Shown here: one piece after another, positions 1 through 9,195 of the stretch
Layout: each line of letters begins with the position of its first letter
How positions within the stretch are numbered: position 1 is the first letter of the stretch
Source of the DNA: Denticeps clupeoides
Taxonomy: Eukaryota > Chordata > Actinopteri > Clupeiformes > Denticipitidae
Assembly: GCF_900700375.1 (NCBI RefSeq)
Contig: NW_021630127.1
Location: 62,001 to 126,000, forward strand
DNA: 64,000 nt
Direction of reading: 5' to 3'
Program-made: the position numbers and the translations under genes
Notes under the pieces: model-generated
What the model saw: only the letters and a program-made list of their open reading frames with translations
Database searches by the model: none
What the model was told of the DNA's origin: nothing

Positions 1-91
1 CTGCGAGCGCTGCGCCATGTACTTTTCTCGCCTGTCCAGCCTCAAAAGGCACCAGAAGGTCCACGGCCGAGGCAAACGGCAGGAGACGTGA
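1..91 (+). CDS. C2H2 zinc-finger protein, final codons (copy A)
   Basis: This is the 3' end of a zinc-finger coding exon cut by the window start; the stop TGA is at 89-91. The residues visible are the last finger (C-x2-C, then the FSRLSSLKRH helix and H-x3-H) and a short basic tail ending GKRQET. The same bases recur at 40,555-40,645, where nearly the whole coding exon is present, so this is the end of the copy A version of that gene. C2H2 proteins of this kind are nuclear DNA-binding factors; the target is unknown. The assignment rests on near identity to the longer copy. Confidence 0.9.
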   Translation, partial: CERCAMYFSRLSSLKRHQKVHGRGKRQET

Positions 92-182
92 AAACGGCAT
101 GAAAAAGAGAGTGAGAGATATCGACCTGCACTGGACTGCCACGCGTTCCGATCCGTACCGAAGTGGAGACATTTAACTTAAT

Positions 183-476
183 GTTGTATATTGTATATTT
201 CAGTTACTGTACTTTTGCCGTTTCAGATTTTAAGTCATTCATCTAAAATAAATTCAAAGCATAATAAATTCATTTGCCGCTGTAGTTTAGTGTCCGGTAC
301 TGGTTCTTTCGTCATGCGTGCACAGAGAAGAGGCATTATTCACGATCTCGTGAAATAAAGTAATTATAATCAACAAGAAACGACACAAAAGAACACCGCT
401 GTTCTGTTACGATAGAAAACACAATTTCCCATGAGTCTCTCTGTCCCGGAAGTGCGTTTTCCCTGCCGCTTGGAAA

Positions 477-520
<44 letters not shown>

Positions 521-892
521 ATAGATATATATTGTCGACCTGCGGTGAACTGCCGCGCGAGCAATATTGTATATTTATTTTTTTCACCCAGTTACTGTAC
601 TTTTGGCGTTTCAGTTTTTAAGTCATTCATTTTGCACCGATAAAGAGCCTTTCTTCAAAGCATAATAAATCCATTTGCCGCTATTATTTAGTGTCCGGTA
701 TTGGTTCTTATGTCACGTGTGCACAGAGAGGAGCCATTATTGAAGTTATTAAATTGTTACGTTATGGGTTAAGCATCGTACACAGTAGGGAATATGAAGC
801 AGAACATTGCAAATATTTGCTTCGAGTCTACCACCACCGCAGGAAACGACACAAAAGAACACCGCTGTTCTGATACGATAGAAGACTTCGTT
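183..892 (+). repeat. Diverged direct duplication in the zinc-finger 3' UTR (copy A)
   Basis: Two related stretches, about 183-424 and 565-892, share in the same order a TTCAGTTACTGTACTTTTG-like start, TTTAAGTCATTCAT, AAAGCATAATAAAT, TTTAGTGTCCGGTA, a CACAGAGA motif and a GAAACGACACAAAAGAACAC tail. The second is longer because of an extra block at about 735-830. Each contains AATAAA-like signals (near 247 and 664), so both may serve as alternative mRNA ends. A TA/TG microsatellite lies between them. Copy B carries the same pair. Confidence 0.7.
477..536. repeat. (AT)n(GT)n microsatellite, copy A
   Basis: A run of AT dinucleotides passes into about 13 GT dinucleotides and ends in a short TATAGATATATAT stretch. 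It lies between the two halves of the 3' UTR duplication. Confidence 0.95.
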
Positions 893-1197
893 TCCCGTGA
901 GCCTCTCTGCTACGTTCGCGCGATAATGGCGCCGGGTTGACGCCGTGTCCTCGCGGCACTGCTGCCGTATAGACCGTCACTCCTCGCACCCCGACCACCT
1001 GAATGTCCACCGTTGGTGACTGAAATCTGTCACTGCACAATCCATGCACTTTAGCAGAATACGTGCCCACTACTCGTGACGTCTGCGTGTCATGTTCCCA
1101 TTGAACATAAATATTTTCTTTGCTACTTTTCGCTAATTCTTTAACCATGCACAGTTAAAACAGAGTGGTTCAGGATGTATTTTAACTATGCATGTGA

Positions 1198-1380
1198 CAT
1201 AATCAGAAGGTTGCCGGTTCGAATCCCGACCCGCCGAGGTGCCACCGAGCAAAGCGCCGTCCCCACACACTGCTCCCCGGGCGCCTGTCATGGCTGCCCA
1301 CTGCTCACCAGGGGTGATGGTTAAATGCAGAGGACACGTTTCACAGTGTCACCGTGTGCTGTGTTGCAGTGTTTCACAGT
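1198..1380 (+). mobile_element. tRNA-derived SINE (family 'A'), 5'-truncated, copy A
   Basis: The sequence starts inside the tRNA-like head at AATCAGAAGGTTGCCGG, keeps the B box GGTTCGAATCC, and continues through the family body (GAGCAAAGCGCCGTCC, CTCCCCGGGCGCCTGTCATG, GGTTAAATGCAGAGGACAC) to a GTTTCACAGTGACA tail. The A box is missing. This SINE family recurs at least ten times in the window on both strands. The family label 'A' is mine. Confidence 0.85.
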
Positions 1381-1394
1381 GACAACCGCAGAGG

Positions 1395-1518
1395 CGGTCA
1401 GGAGGTTGCCGGTTCGAGTCCCGACCCGCTTAAGTGCCACTGAGGTGCCACCGAGCAAAGCGCCGTCCCCACACACTGCTCCCCGGGCGCTGAGGACATA
1501 TTTCACCGTGTCACCGTG
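1395..1518 (+). mobile_element. SINE family A fragment, copy A
   Basis: A second, shorter piece of the same SINE directly follows the first. It begins at the B-box region (GGTTGCCGGTTCGAGTCC), has the GAGGTGCCACCGAGCAAAG block, and then skips from CCCCGGGCGC to GAGGACATATTTCACC, so the middle of the body is deleted. Confidence 0.75.
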
Positions 1519-2333
1519 AACTCCGTTATCGAAATATGATTCATTTAAAATAAGAAACTGTAAATATTGCAGATGCCCCCTAGGGTCTTGCTGCAGTACA
1601 GGTTATATTAGGCTAAAAAAATTCAAATGATAATATATTAATTAAGATAAAATGCAATTAATATTGCACACAGATGCTACCGTAAATATAGGTTTATACT
1701 GAGTTTGTTCATCTCGTGTCTGAACGTTCATTTATCTCAACAAAATTTAAGAGGCTAATTTAAAAAAGGTTCTCACAGGGGTGCTATCTATATATCTCTA
1801 TATATCGTGTTGCATACGTACCTGCCACATATGAGATGAAACATCTTGTGAAGCAAATTGCTTCTAACCCAGCGAGCAGTGGTTTCAAAGGTAAATAGAA
1901 TGACATGTGACACAGGCGTCATAATGCATCATAATACGACCAAATACCATCTCCAGCCCACTGATGCACATAATCAGCGGGGCCGCACAAGGAGTGGTCT
2001 TGTGTGTCTGTGAGTGTGTGTGTTTGTGTGTGTGTTCATGGTTTATGTTGATGGACCAGCGCTGTCCTCCCACGGCCTGTGACAAAAAAGCATTTCAATC
2101 CAGAGCTGAGACACACAAAGCAACATGACCGCCGCCCGAAGACAAACTATGGCACACTGACTGACGCCCTGGGACTTTGTGAGTATATATATGTTTATGT
2201 TAATGTTTTATTATATGTATTTTTGAAATTGAAGCAATATATGAGGAATATACAAGTATAATATTAGGATTATATGAAAATAAACTGTGATGACTCAGTA
2301 GGAGTTACTGCTTCTGTTATGCTGCTCGGCCTA
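1519..2333. other. AT-rich intergenic DNA, no gene seen
   Basis: This is AT-rich sequence between the SINE fragments and the claudin gene, with a TG-rich patch near 2005-2035. The short open frames here have low-complexity translations and no recognisable domain. Confidence 0.6.
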
Positions 2334-2335
2334 GC

Positions 2336-2369
<34 letters not shown>

Positions 2370-2376
2370 ATGTATA
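2334..2376. repeat. (TA)n(TG)n microsatellite upstream of claudin, copy A
   Basis: A short TATATA run passes into about 12 TG dinucleotides and then GTATGTATAT. It lies roughly 170 bp upstream of the claudin start codon. Confidence 0.95.
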
Positions 2377-2539
2377 TTAAACTTGAAGTAGTATTAAGTA
2401 GTATTATACTTTTTTTGTAGTTTGTAGTTATTTCCTGTTCATTGGATGTCTGGACGTCTCAGATTTCTACCGCCTTCTATATGAAAAGAAAGTGAACAAC
2501 CGAGCGAAATTCAACAGGGGACCAGATCAAATCATCGTC

Positions 2540-3193
2540 ATGGGAACAACAGGACTTCAGGTGACGGGGCTGCTGCTGGCCGTGCTGGGCTGGGTGGGTG
2601 GAGCTTTGGTGTGCGCTGCCCCCTTCTGGCGGGTGTCGGCCTTCGTGGGGGACGAGCTGGTGGTGTCGGAGGTGCTGTGGGAGGGGCTTTGGATGAGCTG
2701 CCTGTCTCAGTTCGGCCGCATGCAGTGCAAGACCTACGACTCGGGCCTGGCGCTGGCGGGCGGCGCCCAGCTGTGCCGCGCCCTCACCGTCCTCGCCCTC
2801 CTGCTGTGTCTGTTCGCACTGCTGCTGGGGGTCATCGGGCTCAAGTGCACCCACTGCCTGGGGGACACTCAGGGCCCAAAAGCCCGCCTGGCACGTGCCG
2901 CCGGGGTCCTTTTCGTCCTGGCCGGCCTCTTCTTCCTCATCCCTGTGTGCTGGACGGCATACTCCGTGGTGAGGGAATTCTACGACCCCAACGTGCCGCC
3001 GCCGCTCAAACGGGAGCTCGGCCCCGCCCTTTACCTGGGCTGGGGCACGGCCGTACTCATGTTGGCTGGTGGCGCCATTCTCAACGCGGCCTCCGCCCCG
3101 CCGGAGCCTCGGCCGAGCAACACGAACGCAGGAGGCCGGAATAACCCCCAACCGCCGCACGCCGAGGGAAAACCGGAGAAGGAATACGTGTGA
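2540..3193 (+). CDS. Claudin, single exon, intact (copy A)
   Basis: The product is a 217-residue four-pass tight-junction protein of the PMP22/claudin family; claudins polymerise in the lateral membrane of epithelia and set paracellular ion permeability. Visible features are TM1 (about 7-28), the extracellular-loop-1 signature W30, G49-L50-W51, C54 and C63, the conserved R80 before TM2 (about 79-101), TM3 (about 118-138), the second-loop motif REFYDP (145-150), TM4 (about 162-182), and a C-terminal YV that fits the PDZ ligand bound by ZO-1. An upstream in-frame ATG at 2492 would add 16 residues before TM1 that no claudin needs, so I start at MGTTG. The coding region has no intron, as in many fish claudins. 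I cannot name the subtype. The copy at 43,090 has compensating frame slips; this one is clean. Confidence 0.93.
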   Translation: MGTTGLQVTGLLLAVLGWVGGALVCAAPFWRVSAFVGDELVVSEVLWEGLWMSCLSQFGRMQCKTYDSGLALAGGAQLCRALTVLALLLCLFALLLGVIGLKCTHCLGDTQGPKARLARAAGVLFVLAGLFFLIPVCWTAYSVVREFYDPNVPPPLKRELGPALYLGWGTAVLMLAGGAILNAASAPPEPRPSNTNAGGRNNPQPPHAEGKPEKEYV

Positions 3194-3840
3194 AACTAAA
3201 AATAGACTCTTCTAACAATGTGTGTTGAAGGACTTACCACTGACCCCATGTAGTGTTAATGCTACATACACTGTTTTCGACAATATATTCAAATATACGA
3301 GAACTTATATACTCAAAAAAACGAACCTTCATGCCATCATGTTTCCTCCGATTTAAATCGGAAGCCCCGGCGTCGGCCGAGGAGCACGTCACGGCGAAGC
3401 GGTGGCAGAACCAGCTTTTCAGGCTGAAACAGAAGAACCAGAAGAGAACAGGACATTCCACGCAGGAGTTCAAAGCCACTGCAAACCAATTTAATGAATG
3501 CAGAACCGAAGAGAGTTAAAAAAAAGTTCTTTCATGTAACATTGACACTCGCCCGGTCCCGTATGTCAGATTGCGTATGTGTTTTACGCGTGTGGGACGC
3601 TGTCCAGCAGATGGGCCGGCCTAGTGGAACAATGGTGGGATTGAAAAACGCAGACAAACGGGAGTCTATGCTCAGGATCCTCCACCTAATTCCAAAATGA
3701 TGTAATAATTGCTCGACTGTAAACGGGAATGTTATGGACCGCATTTTTATTATCACACTGCGAGGGCATCTGTGACAGCAGGGCCTGTTTGATGGACAAA
3801 TGATCTGCACTAATTCCAAATAAAGACATTTAAACTAAGT
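3194..3840 (+). other. Claudin 3' UTR and poly(A) signal (copy A)
   Basis: The stretch after the claudin stop contains AATAAA at 3819-3824, a likely polyadenylation signal that would give an mRNA ending near 3840. An open frame inside (3253-3519) has no domain and I regard it as untranslated. Confidence 0.55.
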
Positions 3841-3927
3841 AAAAGTGCATGTCGTTGGCATTTTTTTCGGTAGAACTAGAGCTTCCATTCTGCCCACACT
3901 GACCTTCAACCCCGCCAATCACAGTAT

Positions 3928-4092
3928 AGAGTGGTAGTAGCCTAGTGGGTAACACACTCACCTGTGAACCAGAAGACCCAGGTTCAAACCCCACTTATTA
4001 CCATTATGTCCCTGAGCAAGACACTTAACCCTGAGTGTCTCCAGGGGGGGACTGTCCCTGTAACTACTGATTGTAAGTCGCTCTGGATATGA
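3928..4092 (+). mobile_element. tRNA-derived SINE (family 'B'), copy A
   Basis: The tRNA-like head has an A box (TAGCCTAGTGGG) and a B box (GGTTCAAACCC). It is followed by the family body: TGTCCCTGAGCAAGACACTT, AACCCTGAGTGTCTCCAGG, ACTGTCCCTGTAACTACTGA, and AAGTCGCTCTGGAT, which begins the widespread teleost 3' tail shared with L2-like LINEs. The last part of the tail (GGCGTCTGATAAATGC) is missing here. Confidence 0.85.
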
Positions 4093-4404
4093 TACACCGG
4101 GTTTCGTCCAGCAGGCGTCAGCGTGGCACTGCCGTAGCCCCGCCCACCTCAGCATCACGGCCGTAGCTCCGCCCATCACGTTTTTTTATGGCAACAATCG
4201 GTCCCATTTTAGTTGTATAGTTGCTCAACAGAAATCGCAACGCATGTACAAATACCCCCGGTCTCATTTTAGGTTAATTTGTAATATAAACACAGCAGCA
4301 CAAAGGTATTGATATTTTTTATTTATAAAAGACAAGTCTGATAGGAGGCATCACTCATTTCACTGACGTTAATGTGTAAAAATGACCACGTCCCATCACA
4401 ACAG
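4093..4404. other. Intergenic, no gene seen (copy A)
   Basis: This is noncoding sequence between the SINE and the CpG island of slc25a10. Two GCCCCGCCCA/GCTCCGCCCA GC-box-like motifs lie at about 4137-4178. Confidence 0.5.
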
Positions 4405-4800
4405 GGTAAACGCGACACGTCCCGGTCCCCTCTCTCCCCGAACCGAGGGCCGTCCCCGAGCTCGACGCGCCAATTGGCTGCCGCGGAGCGGAAGCCCGGC
4501 TGGCGCGCGTGACCGCGGACGCGAGGGAGATGCCGCGTGCGCGCGCGCGCGCGCCCCGCAGTCGAGGCCGCGTCACCGTCACCGTCACCGTCGCCGGCGC
4601 GGCTCGGAGATTTAGCCGGGTGACCGTGGACGCGGAGCGACGCCATGGCGGAGCGGCGGATCTCGCGTTGGTACTTCGGGGGAGTCGCGTCGTGCGGGGC
4701 GGCGTGCTGCACCCACCCGCTGGACCTGCTGAAGGTGAGCCGCCACCTGCGAGCGCCGGAGGTCGCTGGGCCCGTGTTGGGGTGACGCGAAGCGGTCTCC
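4405..4800 (+). promoter_or_regulatory. CpG-island promoter of slc25a10 (copy A)
   Basis: A dense CpG stretch surrounds the first exon. It holds a palindromic CCAATTGG box at about 4470-4477, a CG-dinucleotide run (about 4531-4553), a TCACCG triplet-of-hexamers at about 4573-4591, and then the start codon at 4645. No TATA box is evident. This architecture suits a broadly expressed mitochondrial gene. The transcription start is not determined. Confidence 0.7.
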
Positions 4801-7800
4801 GGGTGTCCGGGACAAGGTCGTTCTGCAGAGTCAGGTGATCGAACCCTGAAAGCTTCCTTCCCGAGAGTGTCCGTCTGTTAAAGCCCACCTTCTAACCCAC
4901 AGCGACCTGCTGTAGTTACAGGGGGCTCGAACCTGCGACTTTGCTGGTTGTTAAAGCCCACCTTCTCCCCCCCAGGGGCCCCGAACCCGTGATTTGGTTC
5001 ATGCTGGCAGTTAAAGTCAACTTTATCACCCACAGCGACCTGCTGTAGTTACAGGGGGCTCGAACCTGCGACTTTGCTGGCTGTTGGCTTTTAAAGCCCA
5101 CTTTATCACCCACAGGGACCCCGAACCTGTGACATTGCTGGCTGTTAAAGCCCACCTTCTCCCCCACAGCGACCTGCTGTAGTTACAGGGGGCTCGAACC
5201 CGCGACTTTGCTGGCTGTTAGTCCACTTTATCACCCACAGGGACCCCGAACCCACGACTTTGCTGGCTGTTAAAGCCCACCTTCTCCCCCACAGCAACCT
5301 GCTGTAATTACAGGGACCCCGAACCCGCGACTTTGCTGGCTGTTAAAGCCCACCTTCTGCCCCACAGCGACCTGCTGTAGTTACAGGGGGCTCGAACCTG
5401 CGACTTTGCTGGCTGTTAGTCCACTTTATCACCCACAGGGACCCCGAACCTGCGACTTTGCTGGCTGTTAGTCCACTTTATCACCCACAGGGACCCCGAA
5501 CCCGCGACTTTGCTGGCTGCTGGTCGTTCTTCTGTGCTTGTGACCTCAGGTCTACATCTGCGAGGTTTACCACACGGTGGTTTAAATGAACCAGTGTTCC
5601 CACCGACACATTTCTCATAGACGGAACCCCGGTGATGAATCCCAGCGGGAGATTTGGGGCGGAGGGGACGGGTTCGTTTGTTCTGGAGGACCTCCTGCAC
5701 GCTTCAGATACCTCACGCCGGCATGGAGATCTGCAGCGGGCCGGTCTGTACTTGTCAGAACCCCCTAGGTGTCTGGCACCGTGCGTGTCTTCGTAGCGAA
5801 TCTGGAATGGCGCGTTCCTCGTGCAAGAAAGCGCCACTCAGGACGGGCGTGGCTGGCGATCTGGGCTTTTTGTGTTGGCGGAGATAAAGACGAAGGTGGA
5901 GCTGAAAGGAGAGAGATTTGGAACGGTGGAACAAAGTTGGATCGGCGTGACTCAGAGGCTCAGGTTTCGGAGGACGAGGACGTCCTGTGCCTGGAATTGT
6001 CCCCTGTGCGGCGTTGATAGATTTAGGCCCTTGGACGGCCGGCGGGACGCCCGACATGCATTCTGAATCGGGCTGAAGGCCGCGCGCGTCGCCTCTGTTA
6101 CGATGGCAGCGTCCATGAGATTGTCCGAGTGCCGACAAGAGTGGAAAAACCGGAAAGCGTGAGACGGGACGGGCTACCACCGCGGTTCTCAGCGCGGCGT
6201 GTTCAGTCAAGATGAAGAGCCAAGATGAACGTGGGTTCTTATTAAACCCTGACTGGTTGCACGATTCGACTGCGATTATCGACGCATGCCATCAGTTTTT
6301 CTACGTTACGGCGAATTATGTTGTGAAATAAAAGTAAAGTGAAGTGATTGTCACATGTGATACACAGCAGCACGGCACACGGTGCACACAGTGAAATTTG
6401 TCCCCTGCATTTAACCCATCACCCTGAGTGAGCAGTGGGCAGCCATGACAGGTGCCCGGGGAGCAGTGTGTGGGGACGGTGCTTTGCTCAGTGGCACCTC
6501 AGTGGCACCTTGGCGGATCGGGATTCGAACCAACAACCTTCTGATTACGGGGCTGCTTCCTTAACCGCTAGGCCACCACTGCCCCAAATAAGTCAGCGAG
6601 TCAAGAGTTAAGGGCCCGTTCAACCCGGCATCATTCTGGCGTCCACGGCGTCAGGGGAGCGCGGACTGAACGTCGGTTACATAGAAATTCTTGTTATAAA
6701 GTTGTGACTGTTCTCCGACTCAGTCCGGCGCCGCTCCTGGTGGGAGTAAAGCGTTAAAACGGCGGCAGTCGACCGTGGGGACGAGGCTGAACTCCGACCC
6801 GGAGCGGCTACTTTTTAACCAGAATGCTTATGCAACCTCACTGAGAAATAATCGACTAAGTTCTGCACCGCATCGATGCAGAATCGTCCACGTTGGTGAC
6901 CTAGTGGTTAAGGAAATGGCCCCATAATCAGAAGGTTGCCGGTTCGAATCCCGATCCACCAAGTGAAAGTGAAGTGATTGTCACACGTGATACACAGCAG
7001 CACAGCACACAATACACACAGTGAAATTTGTCCTCTGCATTTAACCCATCACCCTGAGTGAGTAATGGGCAGCCACAACAGGTGCCCGGGGAGCGGGAGC
7101 TGTGTGTGGGGACGGTGCTTTGCTCAGTGGCACCTCAGTGGTACCTTGGCAGATCTGGATTCGAACCAGCAACCTTCTGATTACAGGGCCGCTTCCTTAA
7201 CTGCTAGGCCACCACTGCCCCGAAGTGCCACTGAGCAAAGAACCGTCCCCACACACTGCTCCTCGGGCACCTGTCATGGCTGCTCACTGCTCACCAAGGG
7301 TGATGGGTTAAATGCAGAGGACACATTTCACTGTGTGCACCGTGTGCTGTGCTGCAGTGTATCACAAGTGACAATCACTTCACGTTTGCAACACAACACA
7401 ACGCATCGATTATTAATTGTATTAAATGAATCACCCCTAGTTCTTATTTCTGGGCATTGTGCACCAGGATCTGACGGAGTGGTACGGTAATTGTGGAATA
7501 TTCGCACGTGGAGTTCCTGGGGTTCCTTCCGAGTCAGACGTGAACTTTTGAATAAAGTGGGAGGAGCGCTTGTTACTAACTCTCGCTGATCTGACCAAAT
7601 GTGGCCGACCTAAAAATGTTCTCGGTTCCGTACAACAAGTGCGGTTCAGAATTTTCCCATCGTTTCCTCATTCACGCTGTAGAATTTGTTACAGGTTTAG
7701 AACATGGTTCTCTCGTCACGCTCCATCTGTTCTTTATCGTCCAGTCATATGTAGCACGTTTTTCCTGAAGACTGAACGGTTAAACTTGAAAACGTGCCAG

Positions 7801-8055
7801 CTGCCCGTTGACGTACAGATGAGTGAGAACGGAGGTTTTGTACGTTAATGCTCTGTCCCTGTTGTGGAAAGTACAAACGATGGGTGATGTGGGGTTACGG
7901 ATGGCCACAGATGAAGAACGTGCACGGGGACGTGCGGTGAAGTCCAGTCAGAAGCCACTCCTGTCCAAACGTAATTCGGGTCTTCGTCCGAGGGCCAGAT
8001 TTCCCTCGCGGCGCTGCATGTGTCCTCTCTACTTCACCCTTCTAATCCGGTTATC

Positions 8056-8097
<42 letters not shown>

Positions 8098-9154
8098 AAC
8101 ACTGCACGTACTGTTTTATTGACCATTAGGAGGAATCGGATCTTTTCTCCGGGCCGACATCGAGTTACTGAGTGACCGTAGATAAGTGACCTCTTTGTCT
8201 GCGGTTTCCTGCCTCCGCTCTGGTAGACGGGGGGGTCGGGAGAAGGTAAAAAGTGAAGCCCCGGTCCTGTACCGAATGCGTGGTGCTACTCCGCGGTCAC
8301 CTGGCGCCGTGACCGAGCCCGTAGAATAAAACAGAACGAAGTTAAATTCCAATTTTATTTGTCACGTTCACAGTCGTACCTGGTATGATGTGCGGTGAAA
8401 TGCTTTGGCGACTGCTACTGCCCACAGTATCGCAAATATTGCTAGTATACAACCATTATGCAAATGAAGCAAAAGTGGGTTTATAGTCATTGTATAAAAA
8501 TGACAAAACTAATTTAGCAGCCGCGAAGAGGCGGTAAAACAAGAATAATCCAAAAAAAAAAGCTGGAATTGGCCTGGTGGGTAACACATTCGCCTCCAAA
8601 CCGGAATCGGTCAGTAGTTACAGGGACAGTCCCCCCCCCAGGAGACACTCAGGGTTTTGCTCAGGGACGCGATGGTAGTAAGTGGGGTTTGAACCCTGGA
8701 CTCGGTGGCCTACTCTAGAAAAGCTTGCTTTTGAGGTTATTTACTCTTGTCCCTTTATCCCAATTCTATTGCGCTCAACGTATCACACACACACACACAC
8801 ACCCACCCCATGCGCGCAGAGAGCAGATAAGAGTTGACAAGGTTTGTGTGGCGGCTGCACCCTGATAAACCAGCTGCGGCCTTCATATCGTTTCGAATCG
8901 GAGTCTGTCTGTGGGTGCAGACAGCAGGGATTTTGTTTTTTTTGGCTGCCAGTAGAACCAGCACTGCAGCTCCTGGAGTTGGGCGGCTGATGATGATGAT
9001 GATGACGATGACGATGATGATTACGTCCTCACACAGGTGCACCTGCAGACGCAGCAGGCGGTGAAGATGAGGATGATGGGCATGGCCATGCACGTGGTGA
9101 AGAACGACGGGGCTCTCGCTCTCTACAGTGGCCTGAGCGCCTCGCTCTGCAGAC

Positions 9155-9195
<41 letters not shown>

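Noticed and set aside
2477-3160. Long open frame antisense to claudin (227 codons)
   Set aside because: A shadow of GC-rich claudin coding sequence. It has no domain, while the sense strand shows a clear claudin.
4355-4888. Long antisense frames over the slc25a10 promoter
   Set aside because: Lack of stops is explained by the CpG-rich composition, and the frames change between copies A and B.
7065-7490. 141-codon frame in slc25a10 intron 1
   Set aside because: It lies entirely in the nested SINE A sequences and simple sequence.
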